From contig NZ_CP036265.1 of NCBI RefSeq assembly GCF_007743815.1, positions 4,843,823 through 4,907,822 of the forward strand: a DNA stretch of 64,000 nucleotides, given 5' to 3'. The notes beneath the pieces are model-generated. The model searched no databases, was not told the DNA's origin, and worked only from the letters and a program-made list of their open reading frames with translations. Source of the stretch: Alienimonas californiensis (GTDB taxonomy: Bacteria; Planctomycetota; Planctomycetia; Planctomycetales; Planctomycetaceae). This document shows positions 18,527 through 27,582 of this stretch, one piece after another (position 1 is the first letter of the stretch; each line of letters begins with the position of its first letter). The position numbers and the translations under genes were made by a program.

Positions 18527-20070
18527 GCGGCGGCGTCCGGGCCGGCGGTCGTGGCGCCGTGGTCGAGGCCCTTCAGCACCTTTCGCAGGGCGAAGTAGCG
18601 GGCGAACACGTCCACCCACCCGCCGATCGCCATGGCGACCGCCGCCCCGATCACGCCGTAGGCGCCGATCAGCGCCGCGGTGCAGAGGCCCACGATCACC
18701 AGACTCAGCACGTCGGCGCTGAAGTTCGCGTCCGGCCGCTCCACCGCCCACAACCCGTTGCCGGCGGTCATGGAGAGGGCGTTCGCCCACATGTTCACGG
18801 CCAACACCGTCAGCACCATCCCGGCGCCGGCGAAGGCGTCGGTGAAGACGAGGGAGGAGAGTTCGTCGCCGAAGGCCCAGCAGATTAGCACGAACGGCCC
18901 CAGCGTCGCGGAGAAGATCAGCGTGGCGGCCCGCAGCACCCGGCGGAGGCCGGGCACGCCGTCCTCGTGAAAGCGCTCCGCGGCCTTCGGACAGACGTAG
19001 TGGGCCAGCCCGAGCACGAACATATTCGCGATCCCCACCAAGGTGGAGCCGGCGGCGAAGATGCCCGTGGCCGCCTCGCCGTCCACGAGCGCCACGACCC
19101 AAGGCATGAGGTAGTGGCTCGCCCCGTGGAGCAGGTGGGTGGCGAGCGCCCAACGCCCGAACGTCCAGTTGCGGCGCCAGTCCGTCGCCACGGCCCGCGC
19201 CCGCACCCGCACGCCGCGGACGAACCGCAGGCACCACGGCCAGCAGACCAGCAGGCAGGCGGCGCCCATGACCCCGAACGCGCTGGGCACGTCGAGCGTC
19301 CCCCACCAATACAACGCCCCCAGACCCGCGATCTGCAGCACGGCCACGCCCACGTCGAGCGCCACGGCGGTGCCGCTGCGGAAGTGACCGAAGGCGATGT
19401 GCCGGGCGAATTCCCGGAACAGGATCAGCGGCGCCGCGGCAATCAGGATCCAACTCGATTCCCGCAGCCCCGACGGCTCCCCGCCGAGGTTCAGATAGAC
19501 CGCCAGCCCCGCCAGCCCCAGCGCCGTGACCAGCAGCCAGAGCCCCTCATGGACCAGCACGCTGCCGGCGTAGCGGGCCAGCCGCGTGCCCTTCCGCTTG
19601 TGGCAGAAGATGAGGTACGGCCCGTAAACCGTCTGTTCCTGCACGCCCCGGACGAACTGGATCAGGCAGAGCGCCAGCAGATAGACGCCCAACGCCTCCC
19701 GGCCCGCGGCCCGGCCGATCAGGACGGAGGTGACGAAGTTCGTCCCGCTGACGATCGCCTGATCGCCGATCGACAGCGCCGCCCGGGCGCGTTCCCGTCC
19801 GACGAAGCGGGCGCAGAGTGCGACCAGCCAATCCTCCCGTTCCGCCTTCGGCGGAGAGAGAACGCAGCCGGCGGGTTCGTCCGCGGAGCAGACGGCCGGT
19901 TCGACCGCCGCACCGCGCGCCTCTGAGGGGGCGGCGAGACGCGGAACGTCGCTCAGTGCGTACGGATCGTCGCTCGGCAGAAACGCCTCCATGTCGGCGT
20001 CGGAGTCTGCGGAATCGGCGAACGCCGGCGAGTCGGAACGACCCGGGGCGGGGGGGGCCAGTGCGCTCAC
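18523..20070 (-). CDS. Wzx-like lipopolysaccharide/polysaccharide flippase
   Basis: A 515-residue membrane protein of the polysaccharide-transporter (MOP exporter) superfamily with about twelve helices after a charged, unstructured N-terminal 95 residues. The first membrane pair reads GDQAIVSGTNFVTSVLIGRAAGREALGVYLLAL, which is the family's usual opening, and the second half has VVALVDGEAATGIFAAGSTLVGIANMFVLG. It would flip the undecaprenyl-linked repeat unit across the inner membrane. The GTG start at 20070 overlaps the deacetylase stop and its own stop overlaps the start of the Wzy-like gene, so three genes form a coupled chain. Confidence 0.8.
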   Translation of the reverse strand: MSALAPPAPGRSDSPAFADSADSDADMEAFLPSDDPYALSDVPRLAAPSEARGAAVEPAVCSADEPAGCVLSPPKAEREDWLVALCARFVGRERARAALSIGDQAIVSGTNFVTSVLIGRAAGREALGVYLLALCLIQFVRGVQEQTVYGPYLIFCHKRKGTRLARYAGSVLVHEGLWLLVTALGLAGLAVYLNLGGEPSGLRESSWILIAAAPLILFREFARHIAFGHFRSGTAVALDVGVAVLQIAGLGALYWWGTLDVPSAFGVMGAACLLVCWPWCLRFVRGVRVRARAVATDWRRNWTFGRWALATHLLHGASHYLMPWVVALVDGEAATGIFAAGSTLVGIANMFVLGLAHYVCPKAAERFHEDGVPGLRRVLRAATLIFSATLGPFVLICWAFGDELSSLVFTDAFAGAGMVLTVLAVNMWANALSMTAGNGLWAVERPDANFSADVLSLVIVGLCTAALIGAYGVIGAAVAMAIGGWVDVFARYFALRKVLKGLDHGATTAGPDAAA

Positions 20071-21134
20071 GAGCGGCCCCCGGCATCCGGTGTGGGTTTG
20101 ACCGCGGCAACCGCGGGGGCCGGGGCGCCGTCACGGCCGAGCAGGCGCTTCAGCGCTCCGAAACGGCCGTCCAACTTGGCGGCGAGGGTCGCGGCGGTAT
20201 CGCTCGCAGTCGCGGTGAACCGGCCGAGATCGAACGGGTCCGCGCCGACGCGGATCGATTCGTCAGCGGTCGTCAGACCGCAGCGGACCGGGGTTCGCTC
20301 GGCGGCGGCCTTCAGTTCGCCCCCGCTGAAGCCCCGCTCCCGGGTGCCGTAGGGGAAGGCCAGCGGCGGCCGCTCCACGCCGTAACCGTGCCGCAGCACG
20401 CGGCAGCATTCGGTGACGTCCGCGGCGAACAGCTCCGGCCGGCCGCGGAAGTCTTGGTGCGTGTGCGTGTGGGCGCCGAGGGAGACGTAGGCGCTGTCGG
20501 CGAAGCGGCTGAGGTCGTCCCGGCTCATCGGCGCCCAGCTCTCGCGGGGGGCGGTCGGGCAGCCCTTGCCGGCCCAGTCGTCGAACGGGTACGGGGAGGA
20601 ACTGCCCAGATAGCCCGTCGCCACGAACAGCGTGACCGGCACCCGCAGCGACTCGAAGATCGGCAGGCCGCGGGTGAGGTTGTTCAGGTAGCCGTCGTCG
20701 ATCGTCACCACGAAGGTCTTCGGTTCGGTCGGCTCGCCGGCCGCGAGGCGGTCCAGCGCCTCTTCTAAACGCACCGCCCGATAGCCGAGGGCCAGTACGC
20801 CGGACAGTTGGGCGTGCAACCGGGACGGGGGCACGTTCCAGGTCGGCCGCGGCAGGCCGGGAACCGGGTCGCTGAAGCGGTGGTACATCAACGCCCCGGT
20901 CCCGGCGGCGGTCCCGGCGTCAGTTCGGTGGGCCAGCGGGCGGAGCGGCAGGGCCAGCCGCGGCGTCAGCCAGCTCCGCAGCGCCTCGGTCCTCGGGGGA
21001 GTCGGGCTGTCGAGCGGAAACCGCAGCGTCGTCAGGTCCATCGGAACGCCAGCGGCGGGCGTCGAGCGGCCGGCGTTCGGCACGTCGGGCATGAAGTCGG
21101 GCGGCAGATCGTCCAGCGAGGCGACAGCGGCCAT
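20067..21134 (-). CDS. polysaccharide deacetylase (NodB/CE4 fold)
   Basis: A 355-residue carbohydrate esterase family 4 protein. The metal triad motifs are visible: TFVVTIDDGYLNN (motif 1, TFDDG-like), GAHTHTHQDFRG (motif 2, H-x-x-x-H) and LAFPYGTRERGFS (motif 3). It has the additional LMYHRFSDP segment typical of deacetylases in exopolysaccharide clusters. It should remove N- or O-acetyl groups from the polymer or its precursor. I see no signal peptide, so it may act on cytoplasmic precursors or be exported by an unrecognised route. Similar deacetylases accompany FemAB-like proteins in exosortase-linked EPS loci, but no exosortase is visible here. Confidence 0.82.
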   Translation of the reverse strand: MAAVASLDDLPPDFMPDVPNAGRSTPAAGVPMDLTTLRFPLDSPTPPRTEALRSWLTPRLALPLRPLAHRTDAGTAAGTGALMYHRFSDPVPGLPRPTWNVPPSRLHAQLSGVLALGYRAVRLEEALDRLAAGEPTEPKTFVVTIDDGYLNNLTRGLPIFESLRVPVTLFVATGYLGSSSPYPFDDWAGKGCPTAPRESWAPMSRDDLSRFADSAYVSLGAHTHTHQDFRGRPELFAADVTECCRVLRHGYGVERPPLAFPYGTRERGFSGGELKAAAERTPVRCGLTTADESIRVGADPFDLGRFTATASDTAATLAAKLDGRFGALKRLLGRDGAPAPAVAAVKPTPDAGGRS

Positions 21135-21182
21135 GACGAACTCGGGCGGGGGCGAAGGCAGGCGGGAACGGGCAACCCTGCG

Positions 21183-22337
21183 TCAGTGCGAGCCGCGGTG
21201 CATCGCGATGTTGCAGGCCGTCCGGAAAATCAGGCCGAGATCCCCGGCGAAGGTCCGGCGGTGCATGTAGCGGATATCCATCCGCATCCACTCCTTGAAG
21301 GTGACCTTGCTCTTGCCGTCCACCTGCCAGATGCAGGTCAGCCCCGGCGTCACGAGCAACCGCCGCCGCTCCCACCAACCGGTGTGGGCCATCTCCTTGC
21401 TATCCAGCGGACGCGGCCCGACCAGCGACATATCGCCCACCAGCACGTTCCAGAGCTGCGGCAACTCGTCGATGCAGGTCTTCCGCAGCCAGCGGCCCAG
21501 CGGGGTGATGCGGGGGTCGTGCTCCATCTTGAACGCCGGGCCGTCCTGCTCGCTGCGGGCCCGCAGGCCGTCCTTGAGGGCCTCGGCGTCCGGGACCATC
21601 GTGCGGAACTTGTTGATCAGAAATTTCCGCCCGCCCAGTCCGTCGCGGGTCTGCCGGAACAGCGCCGGGCCGGGGCTCGTCAGCTTCACCGCTGCGGCCG
21701 TGGCGAGCAGCAGGGGGGACAGAGCCGCCAGCCCGACCGCCGCCCCGACCACGTCCACCGCCCGCTTCCACGGCGGCAGCGGACAGAGCAGCACCTCCTC
21801 CAACGGCAACACGGGCACCGGCGGCGGGTCGTCGTCGTTCTCGTCTCGATCCGATGCGGAGTCGGCCGCGTCGGCGTCCCCCACCGGGGCCGCGGGCGGC
21901 GCCTCGGCGAAGCCTTGCGGCAGGGCGGAGCTTTTCCGGGCCGGGGTGGGCGGCTCGCCGATCGGCCGGTCGCTGGGGTAGGCGTAGATCACCGCCTCCG
22001 GACTGCGGGTCGCCACCCAGCCGCGCCGCACCTTGTCGACGAACCGGGCGGCGCCGGCTTCGTCGGTGTCCCACAGGATCACCCCTAACCGTTCGGCACC
22101 CAACAGGCCGGCGTAGTCCGTGGCCCGCAGTCGTTCAGTCAGGTAGGCGGCGAAATCCTCCGCCCGCTCCTCGCCCGCGGCGGTCCAGGCGTCGAGGTCG
22201 AACACGGCGAGGCAGAACCGACTGCGACCGCGGTCGGCCCGCATCAGTTCGACCCGCAGGCTCTGCCCGAACGCCTCCGGCCCCGGCAGGCCGTGGGTCG
22301 GGGGGGCGGGGCGACGCAACAGGGACGGCAGCTTCAT
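21183..22337 (-). CDS. degenerate GGDEF-like domain fused to undecaprenyl-phosphate sugar transferase
   Basis: A 384-residue protein. The C-terminal half (about 185-384) is a bacterial sugar transferase that starts the repeat unit by moving a sugar-1-phosphate onto undecaprenyl phosphate: membrane hairpin KRAVDVVGAAVGLAALSPLL, then PALFRQTRDG, INKFRTM, RWLRKTCIDELPQLWNVL, DMSLVGPRP and GLTCIWQVDGKS. The N-terminal part (about 20-125) resembles a GGDEF domain: FCLAVFDLDAWTAAGEE followed by DYAGLLGAERLGVIL, where the GGDEF signature has become G80-A-E-R-L84. It therefore should not make cyclic di-GMP but could bind or sense a nucleotide. It lies between the chain-length gene and the deacetylase gene. 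Confidence 0.85.
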   Translation of the reverse strand: MKLPSLLRRPAPPTHGLPGPEAFGQSLRVELMRADRGRSRFCLAVFDLDAWTAAGEERAEDFAAYLTERLRATDYAGLLGAERLGVILWDTDEAGAARFVDKVRRGWVATRSPEAVIYAYPSDRPIGEPPTPARKSSALPQGFAEAPPAAPVGDADAADSASDRDENDDDPPPVPVLPLEEVLLCPLPPWKRAVDVVGAAVGLAALSPLLLATAAAVKLTSPGPALFRQTRDGLGGRKFLINKFRTMVPDAEALKDGLRARSEQDGPAFKMEHDPRITPLGRWLRKTCIDELPQLWNVLVGDMSLVGPRPLDSKEMAHTGWWERRRLLVTPGLTCIWQVDGKSKVTFKEWMRMDIRYMHRRTFAGDLGLIFRTACNIAMHRGSH

Positions 22338-22452
22338 GGCAGGGGTTCCGCTGGGCGAAGCGGGCGGTGAAGGGGGGACGCTCGGCTGCCGTGCCGAGCG
22401 GGACAGTCGGTGGTCGGCGTGTGGAACGAGGAGGAACGAAGCCGGGGACCCC

Positions 22453-24210
22453 TCAGCGGGGACGATCGGCCGTCAGCGACGGCGGGGCGGACGGTTCGAA
22501 CCCCGACGGGGCGGCATAAGCGGGCGCCGGCCGTCCGTTGCCGTAGCCGACCGCGGGTGCCGCAGGGGCGCCGTTCTCGGCCGCATCCGCCCAACCGTTG
22601 CCGCCGTAAGCCGCAGCGGGGGCGAGGGCGTCCTCCTCGTTCGGGAAGAACAGGCGGCGGTATTCCAACGCCAGGCAGAGGCCCAGCGCCCCGAAGCCGG
22701 CGAAGGCCAGCCCGGCCAGGGCGATCAACCGCTTTTTCGGGGCGACCGGCTTGGCGTTGAAACTGGGCTCTTGGAACACGTTCACGCTGGAGATGCGCTG
22801 GGCGCCCATTTCGTCGGCGACCTTCGTCAGCTCCCGGTTCTGCACGTACTTGGCGAGACTCTTGGCGGATTCGTCCCGCTCCGTCTGGAGGGCGAGGATG
22901 CGACTCTCCCGTTTGTTCAGCTCGGCGACGGCGCTGCGGGCGGCGTCCCACTGGGAGCGAATCGCCGCCAGTTCGGCCCGCAGGCCCTCCGCCTTCGCCT
23001 GGGCCGTCAGCCGGGACTTCGTCAGTTCCTGCCAGACCGGATTGGCGGCGGTGGTCGTTTGGTCGCTCTCGGCGGAGAGGCCGGCCAGCAGTTGTTCGGC
23101 GGCAGCGATCTCGCGCTCCAACCGCACGGCGCCGGGCGCCTTGGCGCTGGTTTCCCGCACGATCTTTTCGCGGCGGGCGGCCAGGTCCGCGATCTCCTTC
23201 CGCAGTGCGTCCGGGGCGCCGGTCGCCTGATTCGACGTCTGCCCGGCGTCGATCGTCTGCGGCGTCTCAGCCAGGACCCGCTCGTAGCCCGCCGCCTCGG
23301 CGAGGGTGCCCTCCAACGCTTTGCGGCGGTCCATCTCCTCGCCGCTGAGACGGCTGAGTTCCTCCTGAAGTTGCTGGCGGCGCCCGTCGACGGTCGAGAT
23401 GCCCAGGGCGTTCAGTTCCTCGGCGAGCAACGACGCGGTGCGGTCGAGGTCCGCTTTGGCTTCGTTCGCCTTCTCCGCGAAGAAGGCACTGGAGCCTTCG
23501 ATCTCGCTGGCGTCGGTATATTTCTGCCTGAAGCCGGCGACGATCTCCGCACAGATCCGCTGGGCGAGCCCCGGCTTCTCCGCCTCGACGGAGACGCTGA
23601 TCACGTCCGACTTCTTGTTGGAGACGACCTCCGTCATCTGGCCGAGGGCCTCCACGGCTTTCTCGAACCGGCTGACCGGGTCGGACAGGCCCAGCGCGGC
23701 CAGCGGGCCGGGGTCGACGCCGGCGGCCTCCGGGTCCAGCGCTCCGCCGCCGTCGTCGGCGACTTCGCCCTCGGCCGGAACGTAGCCCTGCAGGATCGGC
23801 TCCGGGCCGATCCGCTCCACCGCATACGCCAGCACCGCCCGACTGTTCAGCACGTCCACGGCGGTGTTCAGGTCCTGCTCGCGGTTCGTCTGCGACAGGC
23901 TGATCTGGCTGGAGCCGGCGGTCGCGGTCGGGTCGAGGCTGCTCGTCTCCCGACCCGGGTTCACGCGGAACTTCGCCTCGGAGACGTAGCTCCGCGGGCA
24001 GAGCATGATGCCGGCCAGCACCGCGGCGTTGGCGACCACGAAGAACAGGACGGCGACCCGCCAGTGGGCCCGGACGGCGCCGAGCACGTCGGCGACCAGC
24101 CGCAACGCCTGCGGTTGTTCGTGCGGAGCGACCGGCGGCGTCCCGTGTGAGGAGAGGCCCGGCGCGCCGGGGGAAGTCGGATCGTGCGGGGAGCGGGGCG
24201 ACGCGTGCAT
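22453..24210 (-). CDS. Wzz/GumC-like polysaccharide chain-length or export protein
   Basis: A 585-residue inner-membrane protein with a short cytoplasmic leader, a first helix (about 60-80, VAVLFFVVANAAVLAGIML), the Wzz-type YVSEAKFRVNPG, a long periplasmic coiled-coil region (about 240-490, EALNALGISTVDGRRQQLQ to ESRILALQTERDESAKSL), and a second helix near the C terminus (RLIALAGLAFAGFGALGLCLAL). It probably sets chain length and links synthesis to the outer-membrane export channel encoded upstream. No BY-kinase domain is attached and none lies in the locus. I prefer ATG 24210 (MHASPRS); ATG 24231 is also possible. Confidence 0.83.
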   Translation of the reverse strand: MHASPRSPHDPTSPGAPGLSSHGTPPVAPHEQPQALRLVADVLGAVRAHWRVAVLFFVVANAAVLAGIMLCPRSYVSEAKFRVNPGRETSSLDPTATAGSSQISLSQTNREQDLNTAVDVLNSRAVLAYAVERIGPEPILQGYVPAEGEVADDGGGALDPEAAGVDPGPLAALGLSDPVSRFEKAVEALGQMTEVVSNKKSDVISVSVEAEKPGLAQRICAEIVAGFRQKYTDASEIEGSSAFFAEKANEAKADLDRTASLLAEELNALGISTVDGRRQQLQEELSRLSGEEMDRRKALEGTLAEAAGYERVLAETPQTIDAGQTSNQATGAPDALRKEIADLAARREKIVRETSAKAPGAVRLEREIAAAEQLLAGLSAESDQTTTAANPVWQELTKSRLTAQAKAEGLRAELAAIRSQWDAARSAVAELNKRESRILALQTERDESAKSLAKYVQNRELTKVADEMGAQRISSVNVFQEPSFNAKPVAPKKRLIALAGLAFAGFGALGLCLALEYRRLFFPNEEDALAPAAAYGGNGWADAAENGAPAAPAVGYGNGRPAPAYAAPSGFEPSAPPSLTADRPR

Positions 24211-24515
24211 GGCGGAGCGGTCTTGGGGCAAACCGACGGAGCGGAGTCGACCCGGAACGATCCGCGCCGCGGGCCGTCATGGCCCGGCGCGCGAGAGCCG
24301 ACGCAGCAACCTAGCTCACACCGAAACGCGGGGGGTTGCGAGAGCTCGTTCCGTTTCGGAAACGTTGCCGGTTACGCCGGTCGCCCGACCCCCGCGGGCC
24401 GTCGCGGGTTTCCTCTGGCCGTCGAAGCCTGACCGTCGACGCCCGCCGCCCCGGCCGCCGCTGCCGGGGGGCAGGAGCGACCGGGGCGGCGATTCCTCGT
24501 CGCGGGGGACCGTCG
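24211..24515. other. 305-nt intergenic region in the polysaccharide locus
   Basis: This gap separates the Wza-like gene (upstream) and the Wzz-like gene (downstream) on the minus strand. It contains a short local dip in GC around 24310-24375 and a small hairpin TTCCG-TTT-CGGAA near 24347-24359. I find no convincing promoter, RNA gene or small ORF with coding character. A minus-strand promoter or RNA leader for the downstream genes could be here, but nothing in the sequence proves it. Confidence 0.4.
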
Positions 24516-25928
24516 TCAGTTATTGAAGAAGATCCCGGTCGAGACGCCCTGCACGATGCCCTCGATGAAGAACCGCTCGAAGCCGGCGACGAACGCCTCG
24601 CCCTTGCGGTACTGGAGGATCAGGTAGTCCTGCGGCCGGATGAGGATCCGCTGACGGGGATCGACCACCGCGTCCCGCAGGTCCACCTCGATCCGCAGCC
24701 GGGTGCCGTCCGGGCGTTCCCGCAGGATGATCAGACTGCTGGCGCCGGCGGTGACGTCCCGCGAGAGCACGCTGTTGCCGGTGAGCGCACGCGTGGTGCC
24801 GACGCTCTGCCGCTGGCCCTGCACCACGGCGAGGGCTTCGAGCACGTCGATGTCCTCGTCGCGCGGCAGGCGGAAGCTGCCCGGCCCCAGCAGACCGCCG
24901 GTGTAGAAGACGTCCTTCGTCCGGCTGTCCACGTAGACCGCGTCGCCGTCCTTGAGGATGACGTCGGAGTGACAGAAGCCCGGCGGCTGCCCGGGGAGCA
25001 GTTGCATGGGAATTTTGACGACCTGCGGGCCGTCCACCGTCGGCGCCCCGGCGAGCGTCGGCGCCAGCGCCGGGCCGACGCTGTGCCCGCCGATCGGCCC
25101 GAAGGCCATTTCATCCGCCGCCCCGCCGAAGTTTCCCGCCGGCTGGCAGCCGCCGGGGCCGCAGCCGGTCAGCCGCAGGCCGCCGGCCCGGGCGACGGTC
25201 ACGCAGACGTCCCCCTCGAGGCTCGGCGTGCCGCCGGTCGCCGCGAGGGCGTGCAGCACGTCGTTCTGATAGGCCGGCAGCTCGACCACCTCGCCGGTCG
25301 GCGAATCGAACCGCTCCCCGCCCTGACCGGCGACGTTGTTGTCCACCGCTCCGTCCGGCCCGGTTTCGTTGCGGAACACCACCACGGAGATCGTCCGCTC
25401 CTTGAGCACGCTCAGCAGGACGATTGGGTCCTCCTTGGAGCGGTCGATCTCGAACTGGGTCCGAATGAGGTCGACGATCCGGCCGCGGGCTTCTTCAAGG
25501 GTCAAACCCCGCACCAGCACCGGGCCGAGGAACGGCAGGTGCACGGCGCCGTCGCGGCCGACCTGATGCGGGAAGCCCTGTCCCGGGATGAGGTTCAGCG
25601 TCGTTTCCGCGACCACCACCGGCGGGCTGCCCAACCCGCCGTCGCCGTACAGGGCGGGGGCGAATACCCCGAGGACGTCGCCGGTGTCCAGCCGGTATAC
25701 CGACGGCCGCGGCTGGCCGAGCAGCGACGGGTCGATCGGCCGTCGCGGGGTGCGAACGGGGGTGCGGAAGCTGTCCGCCAGGCGTTCCGCGGGCACGCCG
25801 TCCAGCGGGTGCATCGCCTGACAGCCCGTGATCGCGGCGAGCGCCACCGTGAGAACCGCCGCCCACGCCCCCGCGAACGCCAGGCGGGCGGGGCCGCGGC
25901 CGGTGCGGAGTGCGGAGCGGGCAGTCAT
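24516..25928 (-). CDS. Wza-like polysaccharide export lipoprotein (poly_export/SLBB)
   Basis: A 470-residue outer-membrane lipoprotein, the likely first gene of the polysaccharide locus. The signal peptide ends in a lipobox (AAITGC, Cys about 36). The Poly_export domain is recognisable from YRLDTGDVLGVFAPAL through HQVGRDGAVHLPFLGPVLVRGLTLEEA; SLBB-like segments follow (YQNDVLHALAATGGTPSLEGD and later EDIDVLEALAVVQG). The 220-345 stretch carries a family-atypical insertion with GGxQPAGNFGG-type loops. It would form the octameric channel that carries polymer through the outer membrane, together with the Wzz-like partner. Confidence 0.85.
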   Translation of the reverse strand: MTARSALRTGRGPARLAFAGAWAAVLTVALAAITGCQAMHPLDGVPAERLADSFRTPVRTPRRPIDPSLLGQPRPSVYRLDTGDVLGVFAPALYGDGGLGSPPVVVAETTLNLIPGQGFPHQVGRDGAVHLPFLGPVLVRGLTLEEARGRIVDLIRTQFEIDRSKEDPIVLLSVLKERTISVVVFRNETGPDGAVDNNVAGQGGERFDSPTGEVVELPAYQNDVLHALAATGGTPSLEGDVCVTVARAGGLRLTGCGPGGCQPAGNFGGAADEMAFGPIGGHSVGPALAPTLAGAPTVDGPQVVKIPMQLLPGQPPGFCHSDVILKDGDAVYVDSRTKDVFYTGGLLGPGSFRLPRDEDIDVLEALAVVQGQRQSVGTTRALTGNSVLSRDVTAGASSLIILRERPDGTRLRIEVDLRDAVVDPRQRILIRPQDYLILQYRKGEAFVAGFERFFIEGIVQGVSTGIFFNN

Positions 25929-26117
25929 CGGGAGTCCGTCGAATTGAGCGCGGGGCGGGAACGCCGACCGGCAGCGGGTCCCGTCGTCAGTTTCGGGCGA
26001 ACCGGCCGAACCGCTTGAACCGGCCCCCTTCGGCCGCGAACGGCACTTGGCCCGGCGTGACGCTGCTTCGTCCCCGACCCTTGCGACGCGGCCGGCCTCC
26101 GCCTTCGATGCCGCCCG

Positions 26118-26846
26118 ATGTCGACGCTCGCCGCCCGCCGCCCCGCGTTCCCGCCCGTCGAGGCGGCGGACTGGGCCGTCGGTGTGAGCGTCTGCATCCC
26201 GATCGGCCCGGGCGAGGCGGCGTGGGTCGCGCTACTGGCGGACCTCCGCCCGCTGTCGGCCGCCGGCGGCCGCGTGATCTGCTGCGGGGCTGGGCCCCGC
26301 CCTGAAGAACTGCCTGCGGAAGCGGAGTGGGCGACCGCCCCACGGGCCAACCGGGCCGTGCAACTGAACGCCGCCGCCCGGGCGTGTGACGGCGAAACGC
26401 TCTGGTTCCTGCACGCCGACAGCCGCCTCACCGCCGCCGACCTGCGGGCCGCTGTGATACAGGGCCGGACGCTGACCCGCGCGGTCGGCTATCTGCGGCT
26501 CGCTTTCGACACGGACGGCCCGCCGCTGACGCGCCTCAACGGCTGGGCCGCGAATCTTCGCAGCCGCCGGTTCGGCATGCCCTTCGGCGATCAGGGACTG
26601 ATGGTGTCCCGCTCGCTGTGGGAGGAACTGGGCGGGTTCGACGAAGCGGCCCCGTACGGCGAGGGCCACCTGTTCGCCTGGGCCGCCCGGCGGGTGGGGG
26701 CGCCGCTGATCGAACTGCCGGCCGCGATCGTCACCAGCGCCCGCAAATACCGTCGCGGCGGCTGGGCCCGCACGACGGCGACGCATCTCTGGCTGACCGC
26801 CCGCCAGGCCGCCCCGCAGTGGTGGGCGTGGGTGCGGGGCCGATGA
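26118..26846 (+). CDS. GT2 glycosyltransferase, TIGR04283-like
   Basis: A 242-residue protein of the group annotated as arsenosugar-type glycosyltransferase (TIGR04283). Landmarks are VSVCIPIGPGE near the start, ANRAVQLNAAARACDGETLWFLHADSRL (the usual R-G-R-A-x-Q-M-N..FLHAD block, slightly altered), GDQGLMVSRSLWEELGGF and VTSARKYRRGGWARTT. The usual N-terminal GT2 nucleotide-binding motif is short and diverged (GAGPRPEELP), so activity on a nucleotide sugar is not certain. Its stop overlaps the start of the TIGR04282-like partner (ATGA), the common arrangement of this pair. Substrate unknown. Confidence 0.75.
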   Translation: MSTLAARRPAFPPVEAADWAVGVSVCIPIGPGEAAWVALLADLRPLSAAGGRVICCGAGPRPEELPAEAEWATAPRANRAVQLNAAARACDGETLWFLHADSRLTAADLRAAVIQGRTLTRAVGYLRLAFDTDGPPLTRLNGWAANLRSRRFGMPFGDQGLMVSRSLWEELGGFDEAAPYGEGHLFAWAARRVGAPLIELPAAIVTSARKYRRGGWARTTATHLWLTARQAAPQWWAWVRGR

Positions 26847-27553
26847 CGAACCACGACCGAGCCGCCCTCGTGGTCTTCGCCAAAACGCCCGGCCGCACCC
26901 CGGCGAAGACGCGGCTGGCCGCGGACGTGGGCACGGAAACGGCGGAGGCGTTCTACCGGGCCAGCCTCGCCGCCACCGCCGCCGTCGCGGACGCCGCGGC
27001 GGCCCATGGGCTGCTCGACGTGATTTGGGCCGTTGCGGAGCCGGACGCCGTCGACGACCCGTTCTGGGCCGGCCGCCGGACCGTGGGGCAGGGGACCGGC
27101 GGGCTGGGCGAACGGCTGCACACGGTCTACTCGTCGCTAATCGCGGAACGCCCCGCCGTGCTGCTGATCGGCTGCGATTCGCCGCACCACACGCCGGAGC
27201 GCCTGCTGCGTCCGGCGGCGGCGCTATTGGATGACCGGGAGCCGGCGGACTTCCGTCTCGGCCGCTGCACGGACGGCGGCTACTGGCTGCTGGGCGGCCG
27301 CCGGCCGATTCCGCGGTCGGCGTTTCTGTCCGTGAGCTACAGTGCCGCCGTCACCGCCGTCCAAACCGCCGCCGCCCTCGCCCCGCTGGGCGGCGTGGCG
27401 GAGGAACCGGTCTCCTTTGACGTGGACGCCGCCGCCGATCTGCGCCGGCTGCGGGCGGCGCTGAAGGCGCTGACGGAACCGCTCACGGAGCAGCTGGAGT
27501 TGCTCGCGAGCCTGCCGCGGGGCGAGTCGCGGGCGGCGGAGGCGGGCCGGTAG
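26843..27553 (+). CDS. TIGR04282-like glycosyltransferase (DUF2064)
   Basis: A 236-residue protein with the DUF2064 layout: ALVVFAKTPGRTPAKTRLA at the N terminus (nucleotide-binding GxGxxKTR-like loop), QGTGGLGERLHTVY, LLIGCDSPHHTPERL and RLGRCTDGGYWLLGGR. The family is a GT-A-like or nucleotidyltransferase-like fold and is nearly always encoded next to a TIGR04283 protein. ATG 26843 was chosen because it sits in the ATGA overlap and homology starts within ten residues. The role may be in sugar or lipid modification, but no biochemical function can be fixed here. Confidence 0.8.
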   Translation: MTNHDRAALVVFAKTPGRTPAKTRLAADVGTETAEAFYRASLAATAAVADAAAAHGLLDVIWAVAEPDAVDDPFWAGRRTVGQGTGGLGERLHTVYSSLIAERPAVLLIGCDSPHHTPERLLRPAAALLDDREPADFRLGRCTDGGYWLLGGRRPIPRSAFLSVSYSAAVTAVQTAAALAPLGGVAEEPVSFDVDAAADLRRLRAALKALTEPLTEQLELLASLPRGESRAAEAGR

Positions 27554-27582
27554 ACTCGCCCGCTTCGCTCCGGAAAGCGCCG

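Noticed and set aside
20067-21134. Exosortase-linked (XrtA) EPS locus
   Set aside because: Deacetylase and FemAB-like genes are present, but no exosortase, PEP-CTERM motif or BY-kinase is visible.
26050-26085. Sigma-54 promoter upstream of the TIGR04283-like gene
   Set aside because: TGGC is present, but the GC partner at the required spacing is not.
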